Shown one piece after another: positions 31,607 through 41,222 of a stretch of 64,000 nt of DNA (position 1 is the stretch's first letter; every line of letters starts with the position of its first letter). The position numbers and the translations under genes are program-made. The notes under the pieces were generated by a model. The model did no database searches. It had not been told where the DNA came from and saw nothing but the letters and a program-made list of their open reading frames with translations. The stretch is taken from contig NZ_JADYUF010000013.1 of assembly GCF_021531655.1 (NCBI RefSeq), forward strand, positions 12,145 to 76,144, written 5' to 3'. This DNA comes from Leyella stercorea. GTDB taxonomy: Bacteria; Bacteroidota; Bacteroidia; Bacteroidales; Bacteroidaceae.

Positions 31607-33688
31607 ATGTTGGAAAATAACACAAATACTCCGGAGAGAAAGAATCCATTCTTTGAACCTTACAACACCCCGCACGATACAGTTCCATTCAACCGCATCA
31701 AGACTTCTGACTACGAGGAAGCCTTCATGGAGGGTATCCGACGCGACGACGAGGCTATCGAAAAACTCGTGAACGACCCCGAGCCTCCTACATTCGAGAA
31801 CACCATAGTGCGCGTTGACAATGAGAACGGCGAGGGATATTACGACCTGCTATCACGCGTGTCGACCGTATTCTCGTGCATGCTCAGCGCCGAGACATGC
31901 GACGAATTGGACCAACTGGCGCAAAAACTCAGCCCTATCCTGACCAAGCACGCCAACGACGTGAAGCTCAACCGACGCCTGTTTGAGCGCATCAAATACG
32001 TATACGAACACCATCGCGAGCTTACCGCCGAGGAGCAGATGCTTCTCGACAACTGCTACGACGGATTCGTACGCAGCGGTGCACTGCTAGACGACGAGGG
32101 CAAGGAACGTCTGCGCAAGCTGACTGAAGAGGCAGGCATGCTGTCGCTGCAGTTCTCGCACAACCTGCTTAAGGAGAACAAGGCTTTCACACTCAACATT
32201 ACTGACGAGCAACAGCTCGACGGTCTGCCTGAAACGGCCCGCGAGGCTGCCGCCCTTGCAGCCAAAGAGGCTGACAAGAAGGGATGGCTCTTCACACTCG
32301 ACTATCCCAGCTTCTCGCCGTTCATGACCTACAGCACCCAGCGCGAACTGCGCAAGCAGCTGTATATGGCACGCAACACCGAGGGAACGCACGACAACAG
32401 CGAGAACAATCTTGAAATATGCAAGCGCCTCATCAATCTGCGCCGCGAGATAGCCCAGCTTCTGGGCTACGAGACATTTGCCGACTATGTGCTCGTTCAT
32501 CGCATGGCGTCGAACGTGGGTAATGTATACAAACTGCTCGACGACCTTATTGAGGCCTACAAGCCTACTGCCATTGAGGAGGTGAAGGCAATAGAACGCG
32601 AGGCAAAGGATGCCGAGGGCGACGGCTTCGAACTCGAACCGTGGGACTTCGGATTCTACTCGCACAAGCTGCAGATGCGCGAGTTCAACCTCGATGCCGA
32701 GATGCTGCGCCCCTACTTCGAACTGTCGAAAGTGATTGATGGCGTGTTCGGACTCGCCACACGCCTATACGGCATCACATTCAAGGAGAACAAGGACATT
32801 CAGGTGTATCATCCCGACGTAAAGGCATACGAAGTGTTTGACAAGGACGGCTCGTATCTGGCTGTGTTCTACGCCGACTTCCATCCGCGAAAGGGCAAGC
32901 AGGGCGGCGCATGGATGACTGAATTCCAGGGTCAGTGGATCGACCGCAAGGGCGTGAACGTACGTCCGCACGTAAGTGTGGTGATGAACCTGACCAAACC
33001 CACCGACGAAAAACCGGCTCTGCTGACGCTGGGCGAGGTGGAGACATTCCTGCACGAGTTCGGCCACTCGCTTCATGGCATGTTTGCCAACACCCGATTC
33101 GAGAGCCTCAGCGGTACCAATGTGTGGTGGGACTTCGTAGAACTGCCGTCTCAGTTTATGGAGAACTATGCTGTCGAAAAGGAGTTCCTGCGCACCTTCG
33201 CGTTCCACTATCAGACGGGCGAACCGATGCCCGACGAACTGATAGAACGCATCGTGAAGAGCCGCAACTTCATGGCAGCATACGCATGTATGCGACAGGT
33301 GAGCTTCGGATTGCTCGATATGGCTTACTATACAAAGAAGGATGAGTTCAAGGACGACATCATACCGTTTGAGAAGCAGGCTTGGGCTAAGGCACAGGTG
33401 ATGAAGCAGCTGCCCGACACATGCATGACAACACAGTTCTCGCACATCATGGCGGGCGGATATGCTGCCGGATACTACAGCTACAAATGGGCTGAAGTGC
33501 TCGACGCCGACGCATTCAGCGTGTTCAAGCACAACGGCATATTCGACCAAAAAACTGCACAGAGTTTCCGTGACAACATCCTCTCAAAGGGTGGAACCGA
33601 ACATCCTATGACGCTATATAAGCGCTTCCGCGGACAAGAACCAACAATCGAAGCATTACTCGAACGCAATGGAATCAAAAAACAATAA
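31607..33688 (+). CDS. M3 family metallopeptidase (oligopeptidase A/Dcp type)
   Basis: Cytosolic zinc peptidase of 693 residues, standard for the M3 family, degrading short peptides. The start at 31607 has an AGGA ribosome site; the longer frame to 31574 is disfavoured. The zinc motif HEFGH is at 483-487 with the third ligand Glu in the following FVELPSQFMENY segment. There is no signal peptide. It overlaps the dCMP deaminase gene by 20 bp, so translation is coupled in a run of four genes (peptidase, deaminase, protease, 5-FCL). Confidence 0.94.
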   Translation: MLENNTNTPERKNPFFEPYNTPHDTVPFNRIKTSDYEEAFMEGIRRDDEAIEKLVNDPEPPTFENTIVRVDNENGEGYYDLLSRVSTVFSCMLSAETCDELDQLAQKLSPILTKHANDVKLNRRLFERIKYVYEHHRELTAEEQMLLDNCYDGFVRSGALLDDEGKERLRKLTEEAGMLSLQFSHNLLKENKAFTLNITDEQQLDGLPETAREAAALAAKEADKKGWLFTLDYPSFSPFMTYSTQRELRKQLYMARNTEGTHDNSENNLEICKRLINLRREIAQLLGYETFADYVLVHRMASNVGNVYKLLDDLIEAYKPTAIEEVKAIEREAKDAEGDGFELEPWDFGFYSHKLQMREFNLDAEMLRPYFELSKVIDGVFGLATRLYGITFKENKDIQVYHPDVKAYEVFDKDGSYLAVFYADFHPRKGKQGGAWMTEFQGQWIDRKGVNVRPHVSVVMNLTKPTDEKPALLTLGEVETFLHEFGHSLHGMFANTRFESLSGTNVWWDFVELPSQFMENYAVEKEFLRTFAFHYQTGEPMPDELIERIVKSRNFMAAYACMRQVSFGLLDMAYYTKKDEFKDDIIPFEKQAWAKAQVMKQLPDTCMTTQFSHIMAGGYAAGYYSYKWAEVLDADAFSVFKHNGIFDQKTAQSFRDNILSKGGTEHPMTLYKRFRGQEPTIEALLERNGIKKQ

Positions 33689-34127
33689 AGACAAGCAACT
33701 CAGTCTCGACCTGCGCTACCTCCGTATGGCTCGTATATGGGCAGAAAACAGCTACTGCCAGCGACGCAAGGTGGGCGCGCTCGTCGTAAAGGAGAAAATG
33801 ATAATAAGCGACGGCTACAACGGTACGCCAAGCGGATTTGAAAACGTATGCGAGGACGAAATGAACGTCACCAAGCCTTACGTTCTGCACGCCGAAGCCA
33901 ACGCTATCACAAAACTGGCACGCAGCTCGAACAATAGCGACGGAGCTACGCTCTACGTCACCGCCTCTCCATGCATAGAATGCGCCAAACTGATAATCCA
34001 GGCTGGCATCAAACGCGTGATATATGGCGAACAATACCGTCTCACCGACGGTATCGACCTGCTGAAGAGAGCCAATATAGAAGTTAAATATCTAAATCCG
34101 GACGATTATGAACATGAAAACGTCTAA
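33669..34127 (+). CDS. dCMP/cytidine deaminase family protein
   Basis: Zinc-dependent deaminase of 152 residues. The signature is complete: HAEAN (74-78) supplies a zinc His and the proton-shuttling Glu, and PCIECAK supplies the two zinc Cys. The N-terminal CQRRKVGALVV and GYNGTPSGFENVCED segments are those of the deoxycytidylate deaminase branch, which makes dUMP for thymidylate synthesis. It overlaps both neighbours by 20 bp, an unusual degree of compaction in this window. Confidence 0.93.
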   Translation: MESKNNKDKQLSLDLRYLRMARIWAENSYCQRRKVGALVVKEKMIISDGYNGTPSGFENVCEDEMNVTKPYVLHAEANAITKLARSSNNSDGATLYVTASPCIECAKLIIQAGIKRVIYGEQYRLTDGIDLLKRANIEVKYLNPDDYEHENV

Positions 34128-35748
34128 CCGGTTCATGCCGCTGATAATGGCAATGTGCGTTGTCATCGGCATACTGATTGGCACTTTCTACGCCAATCAC
34201 TTCTCGGGCAACCGACTGAACATCATCAATTCTGGTTCGAACCGACTGACCAATCTGCTCCACCTCATCGAAGACCAATATGTAGACAAGGTGAACATCG
34301 ACTCGCTCGTCGACCAAGCCATACCACAGATACTCTCCGACCTCGACCCGCACTCGGTGTACATAAGTGCAAAGGATGCGCAGGCTGTGGCAGACGACCT
34401 TAAGGGTTCGTTCTCGGGTGTGGGCATAGAGTTCACCATTCGCAAGGACACCATCCATGTTCAGAACGTGGTGCAGAACGGACCTGCCAAGAAGGCAGGC
34501 ATCCTGGCTGGCGACAAGATTGTAAGCGTAGACGGCAAAATGTTCGTTGGCAAGATTGTTACGCAGGAAGAAGCCATGCGAAGACTGAAGGGTCCGAAGG
34601 ATACAAAGGTGAAAATCGGCGTTGTACGCTACGGACAGAAAGGTGTAAAATACTTCACCGTGACACGTGGTGACATACCACAGAAGAGCATCTCGGCAAC
34701 ATACATGATCGACGAGAACACTGGCTATATCAAGGTGAAGAGTTTCGGAGAGACCACTTACCCAGAAATGCTCATCTCGCTTGCCCAACTGTCGCAGGAA
34801 GGATTCAGCAATCTCATCATCGACCTGCGCGACAACACAGGCGGATACATGAACTCGGCAGTACAAATGGCGAACGAGTTCTTGCCAAAGAACAAGCTGA
34901 TAGTGTACATGCAGGGACGCAAGTCGCCACGTCAGGACTTCCGCTCTGACGGACATGGCTCGTACCAGAAGATACCGCTCATTGTTCTTATCAACGAGGG
35001 TTCGGCATCAGCATCCGAAATATTTGCCGGAGCCATGCAGGACAACGACCGTGCCACTATCATCGGACGCCGCTCGTTTGGCAAGGGACTCGTCCAGCAG
35101 CAGCTCGGATTCCCCGACGGCTCTATGATACGACTCACCATAGCACGCTACTACACTCCTTCTGGACGCTGCATACAGAAGCCTTTCAGAGCTGGCGACA
35201 ACAAGGACTATGAGGAAGACATCCTGGCACGCTACCAGCACGGAGAGTTCTTCTCACAAGACAGCATCAAGCACCACGGCCCGGCTTATCACACAAGCAT
35301 CGGACGCACGGTGTATGGCGGTGGTGGCATCACTCCCGACATATTCATTCCGGAGGATACTCTGGGCATGACATCATACTATAAGGCGGCTGCCATGACA
35401 GGTCTGATTCTGCAATTCGCCTATACTTACACCGACAACAACCGTCTGAAGCTTAACAACTTCCACGAAATGATGGACATGGTGAAGTATCTCAACACAC
35501 AGAATCTCGTGGACAAGTTCGCTACGTATGCCGACAAGAACGGACTGAAGCGCCGCAATCTGATGATACGCAAGTCGCACAGCCTGCTCAACCGCTATCT
35601 CAACAAGCTCGTGATATACAACATGCTCGACGAACAGGCACTGACACAATATCTCAACCTTGACGACCCGACCGTAACAAGGGCTCTTCAGGTGTTTAAG
35701 AACAAGACTGCGTTCCCCAAAAAGCCCATCAAGAAAAACAAGAAATGA
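34108..35748 (+). CDS. S41 family C-terminal processing protease (CtpA-like)
   Basis: Periplasmic serine protease of 546 residues held by an N-terminal transmembrane anchor (about 9-27). Domains in order are a helical N-terminal region, a PDZ domain (about 85-175, GVGIEFTIRKDTIHVQNVV), and the S41 core with the catalytic Ser in GSASASE (S301) and Lys in FGKG (K326), 25 residues apart as in Prc/CtpA. A C-terminal helical extension (about 440-546) is basic and could bind an adaptor. It cleaves C-terminal ends of periplasmic proteins. It overlaps the deaminase by 20 bp and 5-FCL by 4 bp. Confidence 0.94.
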   Translation: MNMKTSNRFMPLIMAMCVVIGILIGTFYANHFSGNRLNIINSGSNRLTNLLHLIEDQYVDKVNIDSLVDQAIPQILSDLDPHSVYISAKDAQAVADDLKGSFSGVGIEFTIRKDTIHVQNVVQNGPAKKAGILAGDKIVSVDGKMFVGKIVTQEEAMRRLKGPKDTKVKIGVVRYGQKGVKYFTVTRGDIPQKSISATYMIDENTGYIKVKSFGETTYPEMLISLAQLSQEGFSNLIIDLRDNTGGYMNSAVQMANEFLPKNKLIVYMQGRKSPRQDFRSDGHGSYQKIPLIVLINEGSASASEIFAGAMQDNDRATIIGRRSFGKGLVQQQLGFPDGSMIRLTIARYYTPSGRCIQKPFRAGDNKDYEEDILARYQHGEFFSQDSIKHHGPAYHTSIGRTVYGGGGITPDIFIPEDTLGMTSYYKAAAMTGLILQFAYTYTDNNRLKLNNFHEMMDMVKYLNTQNLVDKFATYADKNGLKRRNLMIRKSHSLLNRYLNKLVIYNMLDEQALTQYLNLDDPTVTRALQVFKNKTAFPKKPIKKNKK

Positions 35749-36287
35749 TAACCAAACTACAACTCAGAAAAGAGATTAAAAACAGCAAACGACAATTCAC
35801 CAGCCAGCAGCTGCGTGAATTGTCGTTTGCTGTTATCATACGTCTACTCTCCCACCCTCGTGTAAAATCCGCCAAAACCATAATGCTCTACCACTCACTG
35901 CCCGATGAAGTGGACACCCACACCATCGTCGACTCGCTACTGATGAGCGGCAAAACCATTCTGCTGCCACGCGTTACAGGCGAGGGAACTATGGAACTGC
36001 ACCGATACAATGGCCCGAACGACTTGCAGATTGGAGCCTACGGCATTATGGAACCAACGGGAGAACTCTTCACCGACTATGCCAACATAGAACTGGCGAT
36101 AGTGCCTGGCGTTGCTTTCGACCATGACGGCAACCGTATGGGACGTGGTAAAGGCTACTACGACCGTTTTCTGCCGCTCATACCCGATACATATAAGATA
36201 GGTGTTTGCTTCCCGTTTCAAATGACAACGTCCATCCCAGCCGAGGAACACGACATCAGGATGGACGAAATCATCACTTCACAATAA
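35745..36287 (+). CDS. 5-formyltetrahydrofolate cyclo-ligase
   Basis: Folate enzyme of 180 residues converting 5-formyl-THF to 5,10-methenyl-THF with ATP. The substrate and nucleotide motifs are present: a basic N-terminus (TKLQLRKEIKNSKR), and the ATP/phosphate signature GVAFDHDGNRMGRGKGYYDRFL (about 121-142, in pieces VAFDHDGNRMG and RGKGYYDRFL). The start codon overlaps the stop of the S41 protease gene (ATGA). Its gene is convergent with the hexosaminidase gene with only 13 bp between stops and no terminator hairpin. Confidence 0.93.
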   Translation: MITKLQLRKEIKNSKRQFTSQQLRELSFAVIIRLLSHPRVKSAKTIMLYHSLPDEVDTHTIVDSLLMSGKTILLPRVTGEGTMELHRYNGPNDLQIGAYGIMEPTGELFTDYANIELAIVPGVAFDHDGNRMGRGKGYYDRFLPLIPDTYKIGVCFPFQMTTSIPAEEHDIRMDEIITSQ

Positions 36288-36300
36288 TTATTTCAGACGA

Positions 36301-38325
36301 TTACTTCTGCGACACGCGCACATCAGTAATCTTGCTCTTGAACGCTCCAGCCTTGGCAAGGGGGAATACGAGTGTGCGCTGATAGTACATTCGGGTCTGC
36401 GGATTGTACATCACCGGCTGCCAAGCGTTCTTGTCGCCGTTCTGGAATGTAGTACGATCAGATGCCTTCATAGCGTAGATGGTGAGCGGACCAAGTTCTT
36501 CCTTCAGCTTGCCGTCTACATAAAGGCATGTCTTGGTGTTGTCGCCGGTTATCGAGATGCTCACCTTCTTGCCTTCGGGTATCTTGTAATTGAACTTGTT
36601 GAGATAGCCCTCGCGTGCAAATCCCAACTTACCTTCCTCTGGATCGGCAAGATAGAATGTGGCATTCTTCGACTCAAACAGCACAGTTCCTTTCTCCTCG
36701 GCAGCGCCCTTGATATTGAAGTCGACACGATAGCCATAGCCCACTTCTGTCTCGCCAGTAGTCTGACCTGGCTGAAGCTTTGCTATGCTGAATGTCTTGC
36801 CCTTAGTCCATCGTGCAGCCACGTTGACACCAGGTGCCTCGCTGAGCTGGTGGCGAAGAGTGTTGAACTCGGCATAAGGCATTGACGTCTTGGCTCCACG
36901 CCAGAACTTCACAGCAAGAGTCTGCAATGCAGGATACAGACGGTCGTGAATGTCCTTCACGCTGATGCCATTGCCGGCATGGTCGTTCCATACGGCAAAC
37001 ATACCACCAAGAATAGCCGGGTCGTGCTCGTCAAACTTCTCGTTGCCTATCTGTGCCGGTGTCCATTTGTCGTAGAGATATTCGCAGTTGAGATAGTCGT
37101 AATAGTAACCAGCAGCCGGAACTATGTATGTAAGTCCGTCGGGGATGCTGATGAGCTTATAGCCCTGTCGCTTCATCTCCTTAGGGTCGGCATAGCCGTT
37201 GTACCAGCAGCTCATTATCACATTGTCCGACTTCACCTTAGTGTCGCCATTGGCATGAGTAAGCGCTCCCCAAAGAGCAGCCTGCTTGCCGAACGACTCT
37301 ACATATTTAATATAGCGGTCGGTGAAGTAGCGGAACTTCTCTACCACTTCCTTCTTCGCATTCGAGTATTCGTCGGTACCGATGTGCACCACCTTGCCAC
37401 GGAATACGGGGTTCTTGCCCTCAAGATACTCCTTGAAGAGTCCGTCGACAAACTTATATGTCTCGGGATTGAACAAATCGAGATGGTCCATGCCATACTC
37501 CTTTGAGCCGATTTCCGGTTTGTAGTGAGTGAAAGCCAATGTATGGGCAGGCACGTCAATCTCAGGAATGATGTCGACGCCATACTGCTCGGCAAGTTTC
37601 TGAAGGTCGATGAATTCTTTCTTAGTGTACGATCCGTCGCGTGCTGTCAGTCCGGGATAAGTGTCACACTCCAATCGAAATGCAGCCTGAGTCTTGTCCC
37701 AATCATTGTCGAAGAACTGACGGAAACCGTTGTCGTTTAGATGAATCTGCAAGGTGTTCATCTTATAGTAAGCCATGGTCTTGACAAGCGAACGCAGATA
37801 GTCCATCGGGATGAACTTACGACCGCAGTCCATCATAAATCCACGCAAACCATACTCAGGCGAGTCTACAATATTGCCCTTTGGCAGTGAGCCGCCGTTG
37901 GATTTATTCTGCTCTGCCATCTGCAGCACAGTACGTGTGCCCCACTTCAGTCCTTTGACTGTAGCAGCGCTGACTGTAGTAACATCGCCGATATTGATGC
38001 GGTAGCCTTCCTGACCAAGTGCCTTGTCAGCCTTGAGCACAAGTACAATATCGCCCTTCGAAGGCTTGCCATTCTTCAATGTGAGCTGAGCCCCCATCAA
38101 ACTGCCATAGTCGGCGGCAAACATCTGTCCTACTTCAGTGGCAGCCTTACCACCCTTTACGATATACTTGCCCGAAACGGTCATCTGACCCTCGGCACCG
38201 TGCCATTCCTTCAGTTCGGGAACTACAAAAGGTTTAGGATTCACTCCCGCCCATGCCAGAGCCGACGTCGCGCAGAGACATAATGTAAGCACCATGCTCT
38301 TGGCGCTGAAAAAGATTTTTCTCAT
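36301..38325 (-). CDS. GH20 beta-N-acetylhexosaminidase
   Basis: Exported glycosidase of 674 residues releasing terminal GlcNAc or GalNAc from glycans. It has a signal peptide (1-27), a GH20b N-terminal domain (about 30-155), a TIM barrel (about 158-480) with the substrate-assisted catalytic pair D318-E319 (HIGTDEY), and a C-terminal beta-sandwich (about 510-674) resembling a laminin-G/concanavalin-type module (GTVLFESKNATFYL, ITGDNTKTCLYVDGKL). No SusCD pair is adjacent, so it is a stand-alone enzyme. A TAACTTTG box lies at 38397-38404, about 70 bp upstream. Confidence 0.93.
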   Translation of the reverse strand: MRKIFFSAKSMVLTLCLCATSALAWAGVNPKPFVVPELKEWHGAEGQMTVSGKYIVKGGKAATEVGQMFAADYGSLMGAQLTLKNGKPSKGDIVLVLKADKALGQEGYRINIGDVTTVSAATVKGLKWGTRTVLQMAEQNKSNGGSLPKGNIVDSPEYGLRGFMMDCGRKFIPMDYLRSLVKTMAYYKMNTLQIHLNDNGFRQFFDNDWDKTQAAFRLECDTYPGLTARDGSYTKKEFIDLQKLAEQYGVDIIPEIDVPAHTLAFTHYKPEIGSKEYGMDHLDLFNPETYKFVDGLFKEYLEGKNPVFRGKVVHIGTDEYSNAKKEVVEKFRYFTDRYIKYVESFGKQAALWGALTHANGDTKVKSDNVIMSCWYNGYADPKEMKRQGYKLISIPDGLTYIVPAAGYYYDYLNCEYLYDKWTPAQIGNEKFDEHDPAILGGMFAVWNDHAGNGISVKDIHDRLYPALQTLAVKFWRGAKTSMPYAEFNTLRHQLSEAPGVNVAARWTKGKTFSIAKLQPGQTTGETEVGYGYRVDFNIKGAAEEKGTVLFESKNATFYLADPEEGKLGFAREGYLNKFNYKIPEGKKVSISITGDNTKTCLYVDGKLKEELGPLTIYAMKASDRTTFQNGDKNAWQPVMYNPQTRMYYQRTLVFPLAKAGAFKSKITDVRVSQK

Positions 38326-38756
38326 ATTATTGTTTTAGTTGACATTGTTTTAGTTACTAACATTCTTATTTAGGTTGCGCATAGAATATGCACGTACAAA
38401 GTTAGCATATTTTTTCCAATCTATAACGGTTTTGCGGTAAAAAACCTTATTCAGCGGTAAAAGCAAATAATGCCGTAAGTAAAACGACTGTTTTACTCAC
38501 TACTTTCAAAACGACTCCTTTTGCTGCTCAAAACGACTCCTTTTACAACCCAAAAGGACTCCTTTTGCATCCTAAAACGACTCCTTTTACAATCCAAAAC
38601 GACTCCTTTTGAATACATGAACAATTCCATGGAGGTGTACACGTTGCAAAATTATATAAAATAGAAGTCTATCTGAAAACTTTTGAGTAACTTTGCACAG
38701 ATTTTGCTATACTCTATTAGCGTACACCATCTGTACGCCACACATTATTATATAAT
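38326..38756. other. Intergenic region, 431 bp, between divergent genes, with palindrome array 3
   Basis: No gene is seen. From left to right it holds a -7 box for the hexosaminidase (38397-38404, minus), a lone diverged palindrome TAAAACGACTGTTTTAC (38480-38496), palindrome array 3, a -7 box for lon (TAACTTTG, 38688-38695) and a leader hairpin, GCGTACA-ccatc-TGTACGC (38720-38738), before the lon ATG. Confidence 0.7.
38507..38611. repeat. Palindrome array 3: five 17-bp dyads at 22-bp period
   Basis: Units start at 38507, 38529, 38551, 38573 and 38595 with 5-nt spacers ctgct, caacc, catcc and caatc. Four units carry AAAACGACTCCTTTT and one AAAAGGACTCCTTTT. The array ends about 75 bp upstream of the lon -7 box, so it is upstream of transcription here, unlike array 1. 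Confidence 0.9.
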
Positions 38757-41222
38757 ATGAACAAGAGATCCAATACATCGATACAAATGATTGCCGACTA
38801 CGACGGCGACATAAAGAACCTGCTCAATGTGGAATTTGAGGGTACACTTCCCGTACTTGCCACTCGCAACGTGGTGATTTTCCCGGGAGTGATATGCCCC
38901 GTCATTGTAGGACGCAAGCAAAGTCTGAAGTTGCTCAAAGACATCAGCAAAGAGCGCGATGCCGTGTTTGCTGTGTTCTGCCAGAAAGACCCTAACGTGG
39001 AACTGCCAGGTGAAGGCGACCTCATTGAATACGGCGTATATGCCAAACTGGTGAAGGTGCTCGAAATGCCTGGACCAGGCAACAACGTGACAGCCATAAT
39101 ACAGGGACTGGGACGTTGCCACCTCGACGAACTCGTCAGCAACAAGCCGATGATTCTCGGCAAGGTCAGCCCTGCCATGGAAGAAATGCCCGACGAGAAC
39201 GACACCGAGTTCAAGACCGCAATGGATGACCTGCGCTCAAATACTGTAAAGTACATACAGATGAACGAGGAGCTACCCGACGAGTCGCAGTTTGCACTGA
39301 GCAACATCTCTAACGACGTGATTGCTGCCGACTTCGTGTGCTCAAACCTGCCATTCAGCCTTGAAGACAAGATTTCGCTCATCACTACATCAAGTATCAA
39401 GGAGCGCGTCATCGGCGTGCTGCGCGTGATGCACAAGGAAATGCAGCTGCTCGAACTCAAGCAGAACATACGCTCGAAGACTCGCGAAGACCTCGACGAA
39501 CAGCAGCGTGAATACTTCCTGCAGCAGCAGATTAAGAACATCAAGGAGGAATTGGGCAACGGTGAGGGTTCGCCCGAGCGCAAGGAGCTGGAAGAAAAGG
39601 CTAAGACAAAGCTCTGGAGCGACGACGTGCAGAAAGTGTTCCGCAAGGAACTCGACAAGCTCGACATGCTCAATCCACAAAGCCCCGACTACAGCATTCA
39701 GTTCAACTATCTGCAGACAATGATCAATTTGCCTTGGGGCGAGTACACCAAGGACGATCTTGACCTGAAGCGTGCGCAGCGCATACTCAACCGCGACCAT
39801 TACGGAATGGAGAAGGTGAAGGAGCGCATACTCGAATATATGGCTGTACTGAAGCTCAGAGGCGACCTCAAGTCGCCCATTATCTGCCTCTACGGACCTC
39901 CGGGAGTGGGCAAGACATCGCTCGGCAAATCGATTGCAGCAGCCATGAAGCGCAAGTATGTACGCATGTCGCTCGGCGGACTACATGACGAGAGCGAGAT
40001 ACGCGGACACCGTCGCACATACATCGGAGCTATGCCCGGACGTATCATCAAGAACATACAGAAGGCAGGTTCGTCAAACCCTGTATTCATACTCGACGAG
40101 ATTGATAAGGTGACACAGAACACCGTCAACGGCGACCCGTCATCAGCATTGCTCGAAGTGCTCGACCCCGAACAGAACAACGCCTTCCACGACAACTATC
40201 TCGACGTTGACTACGACCTCTCGAAGGTGCTCTTCATCGCTACAGCCAACGACCTCGGCAGCATACCAAAGCCACTGCTCGACCGTATGGAACTGATTGA
40301 GGTGAGCGGATACATCACTGAGGAGAAGATAGAGATAGCCAAGCGCCACCTCATTCCGCGCGAGATTGACAACTGCGGACTGGCTGCCAAGGAAGACAAG
40401 CCGACGTTCAACAAGGCTGCCATAGAGAAAATCATCGAACAGTATACACGCGAGAGTGGTGTGCGGCAACTCGAAAAACAGACGAACAAGGCGCTGCGTA
40501 AACTGGCTTATCGCAAGGCACTCGACGGACAACTGCCATATGAGAAGATTACTCCAAACGAGATTGAGGACCTGCTCGGCAAACCGCCGTTCTATCGCGA
40601 TATCTATCAGGGCAATGACTACGCCGGTGTAGTGACCGGACTGGCATGGACCAGCGTAGGTGGCGAGATACTCTTCATCGAGACTTCGCTCAGCAAGGGC
40701 AAGGCTGGCAAGCTGACACTCACCGGTAACCTCGGCGACGTGATGAAAGAGTCGGCTGTGATAGCCCTCGAATATGTAAAGGCACACATCGACACTTTGG
40801 GCGTCGACTACCGCATATTCGACAACTGGAACATACATATCCATGTACCCGAAGGCGCAACACCAAAGGACGGACCGTCGGCTGGTATTACTATTGCCAC
40901 CTCTATAGCCTCAGCTCTTACACAGCGTAAGGTACGTAAGAACACAGCTATGACCGGTGAGATAACACTGCGCGGCAAAGTACTGCCCGTAGGTGGCATA
41001 AAGGAGAAGATACTCGCTGCCAAGCGCGCCGGCATAACAGATATAGTAATGTGCCGCGACAACCGCAAGGACATTGAGGAAATACCCGAAATCTACCGCA
41101 AGGGAGTGCAGTTCCATTATGTCGAGAACGTGCAGGACGTATGGCAGTTTGCACTCACCGACACATTGGTAGACAATCCGGTAAGCTTTAAGATTGACGA
41201 CGAAAAGAAAGAAGACAAATGA
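38757..41222 (+). CDS. lon: Lon protease (endopeptidase La)
   Basis: ATP-dependent cytosolic protease of 821 residues. In order: LAN substrate-binding domain (about 28-230), coiled-coil (about 240-300), AAA+ module with Walker A GPPGVGKT (about 380-387) and Walker B FILDEIDK, and the S16 protease domain with the catalytic dyad S708 (PKDGPSAG) and K751 (GIKEK). It ends in an acidic/lysine tail (DDEKKEDK). Its stop overlaps the start of tgt (ATGA), giving an operon lon-tgt-lptG. The promoter is preceded by palindrome array 3 and the leader has a 7-bp hairpin. Confidence 0.97.
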   Translation: MNKRSNTSIQMIADYDGDIKNLLNVEFEGTLPVLATRNVVIFPGVICPVIVGRKQSLKLLKDISKERDAVFAVFCQKDPNVELPGEGDLIEYGVYAKLVKVLEMPGPGNNVTAIIQGLGRCHLDELVSNKPMILGKVSPAMEEMPDENDTEFKTAMDDLRSNTVKYIQMNEELPDESQFALSNISNDVIAADFVCSNLPFSLEDKISLITTSSIKERVIGVLRVMHKEMQLLELKQNIRSKTREDLDEQQREYFLQQQIKNIKEELGNGEGSPERKELEEKAKTKLWSDDVQKVFRKELDKLDMLNPQSPDYSIQFNYLQTMINLPWGEYTKDDLDLKRAQRILNRDHYGMEKVKERILEYMAVLKLRGDLKSPIICLYGPPGVGKTSLGKSIAAAMKRKYVRMSLGGLHDESEIRGHRRTYIGAMPGRIIKNIQKAGSSNPVFILDEIDKVTQNTVNGDPSSALLEVLDPEQNNAFHDNYLDVDYDLSKVLFIATANDLGSIPKPLLDRMELIEVSGYITEEKIEIAKRHLIPREIDNCGLAAKEDKPTFNKAAIEKIIEQYTRESGVRQLEKQTNKALRKLAYRKALDGQLPYEKITPNEIEDLLGKPPFYRDIYQGNDYAGVVTGLAWTSVGGEILFIETSLSKGKAGKLTLTGNLGDVMKESAVIALEYVKAHIDTLGVDYRIFDNWNIHIHVPEGATPKDGPSAGITIATSIASALTQRKVRKNTAMTGEITLRGKVLPVGGIKEKILAAKRAGITDIVMCRDNRKDIEEIPEIYRKGVQFHYVENVQDVWQFALTDTLVDNPVSFKIDDEKKEDK

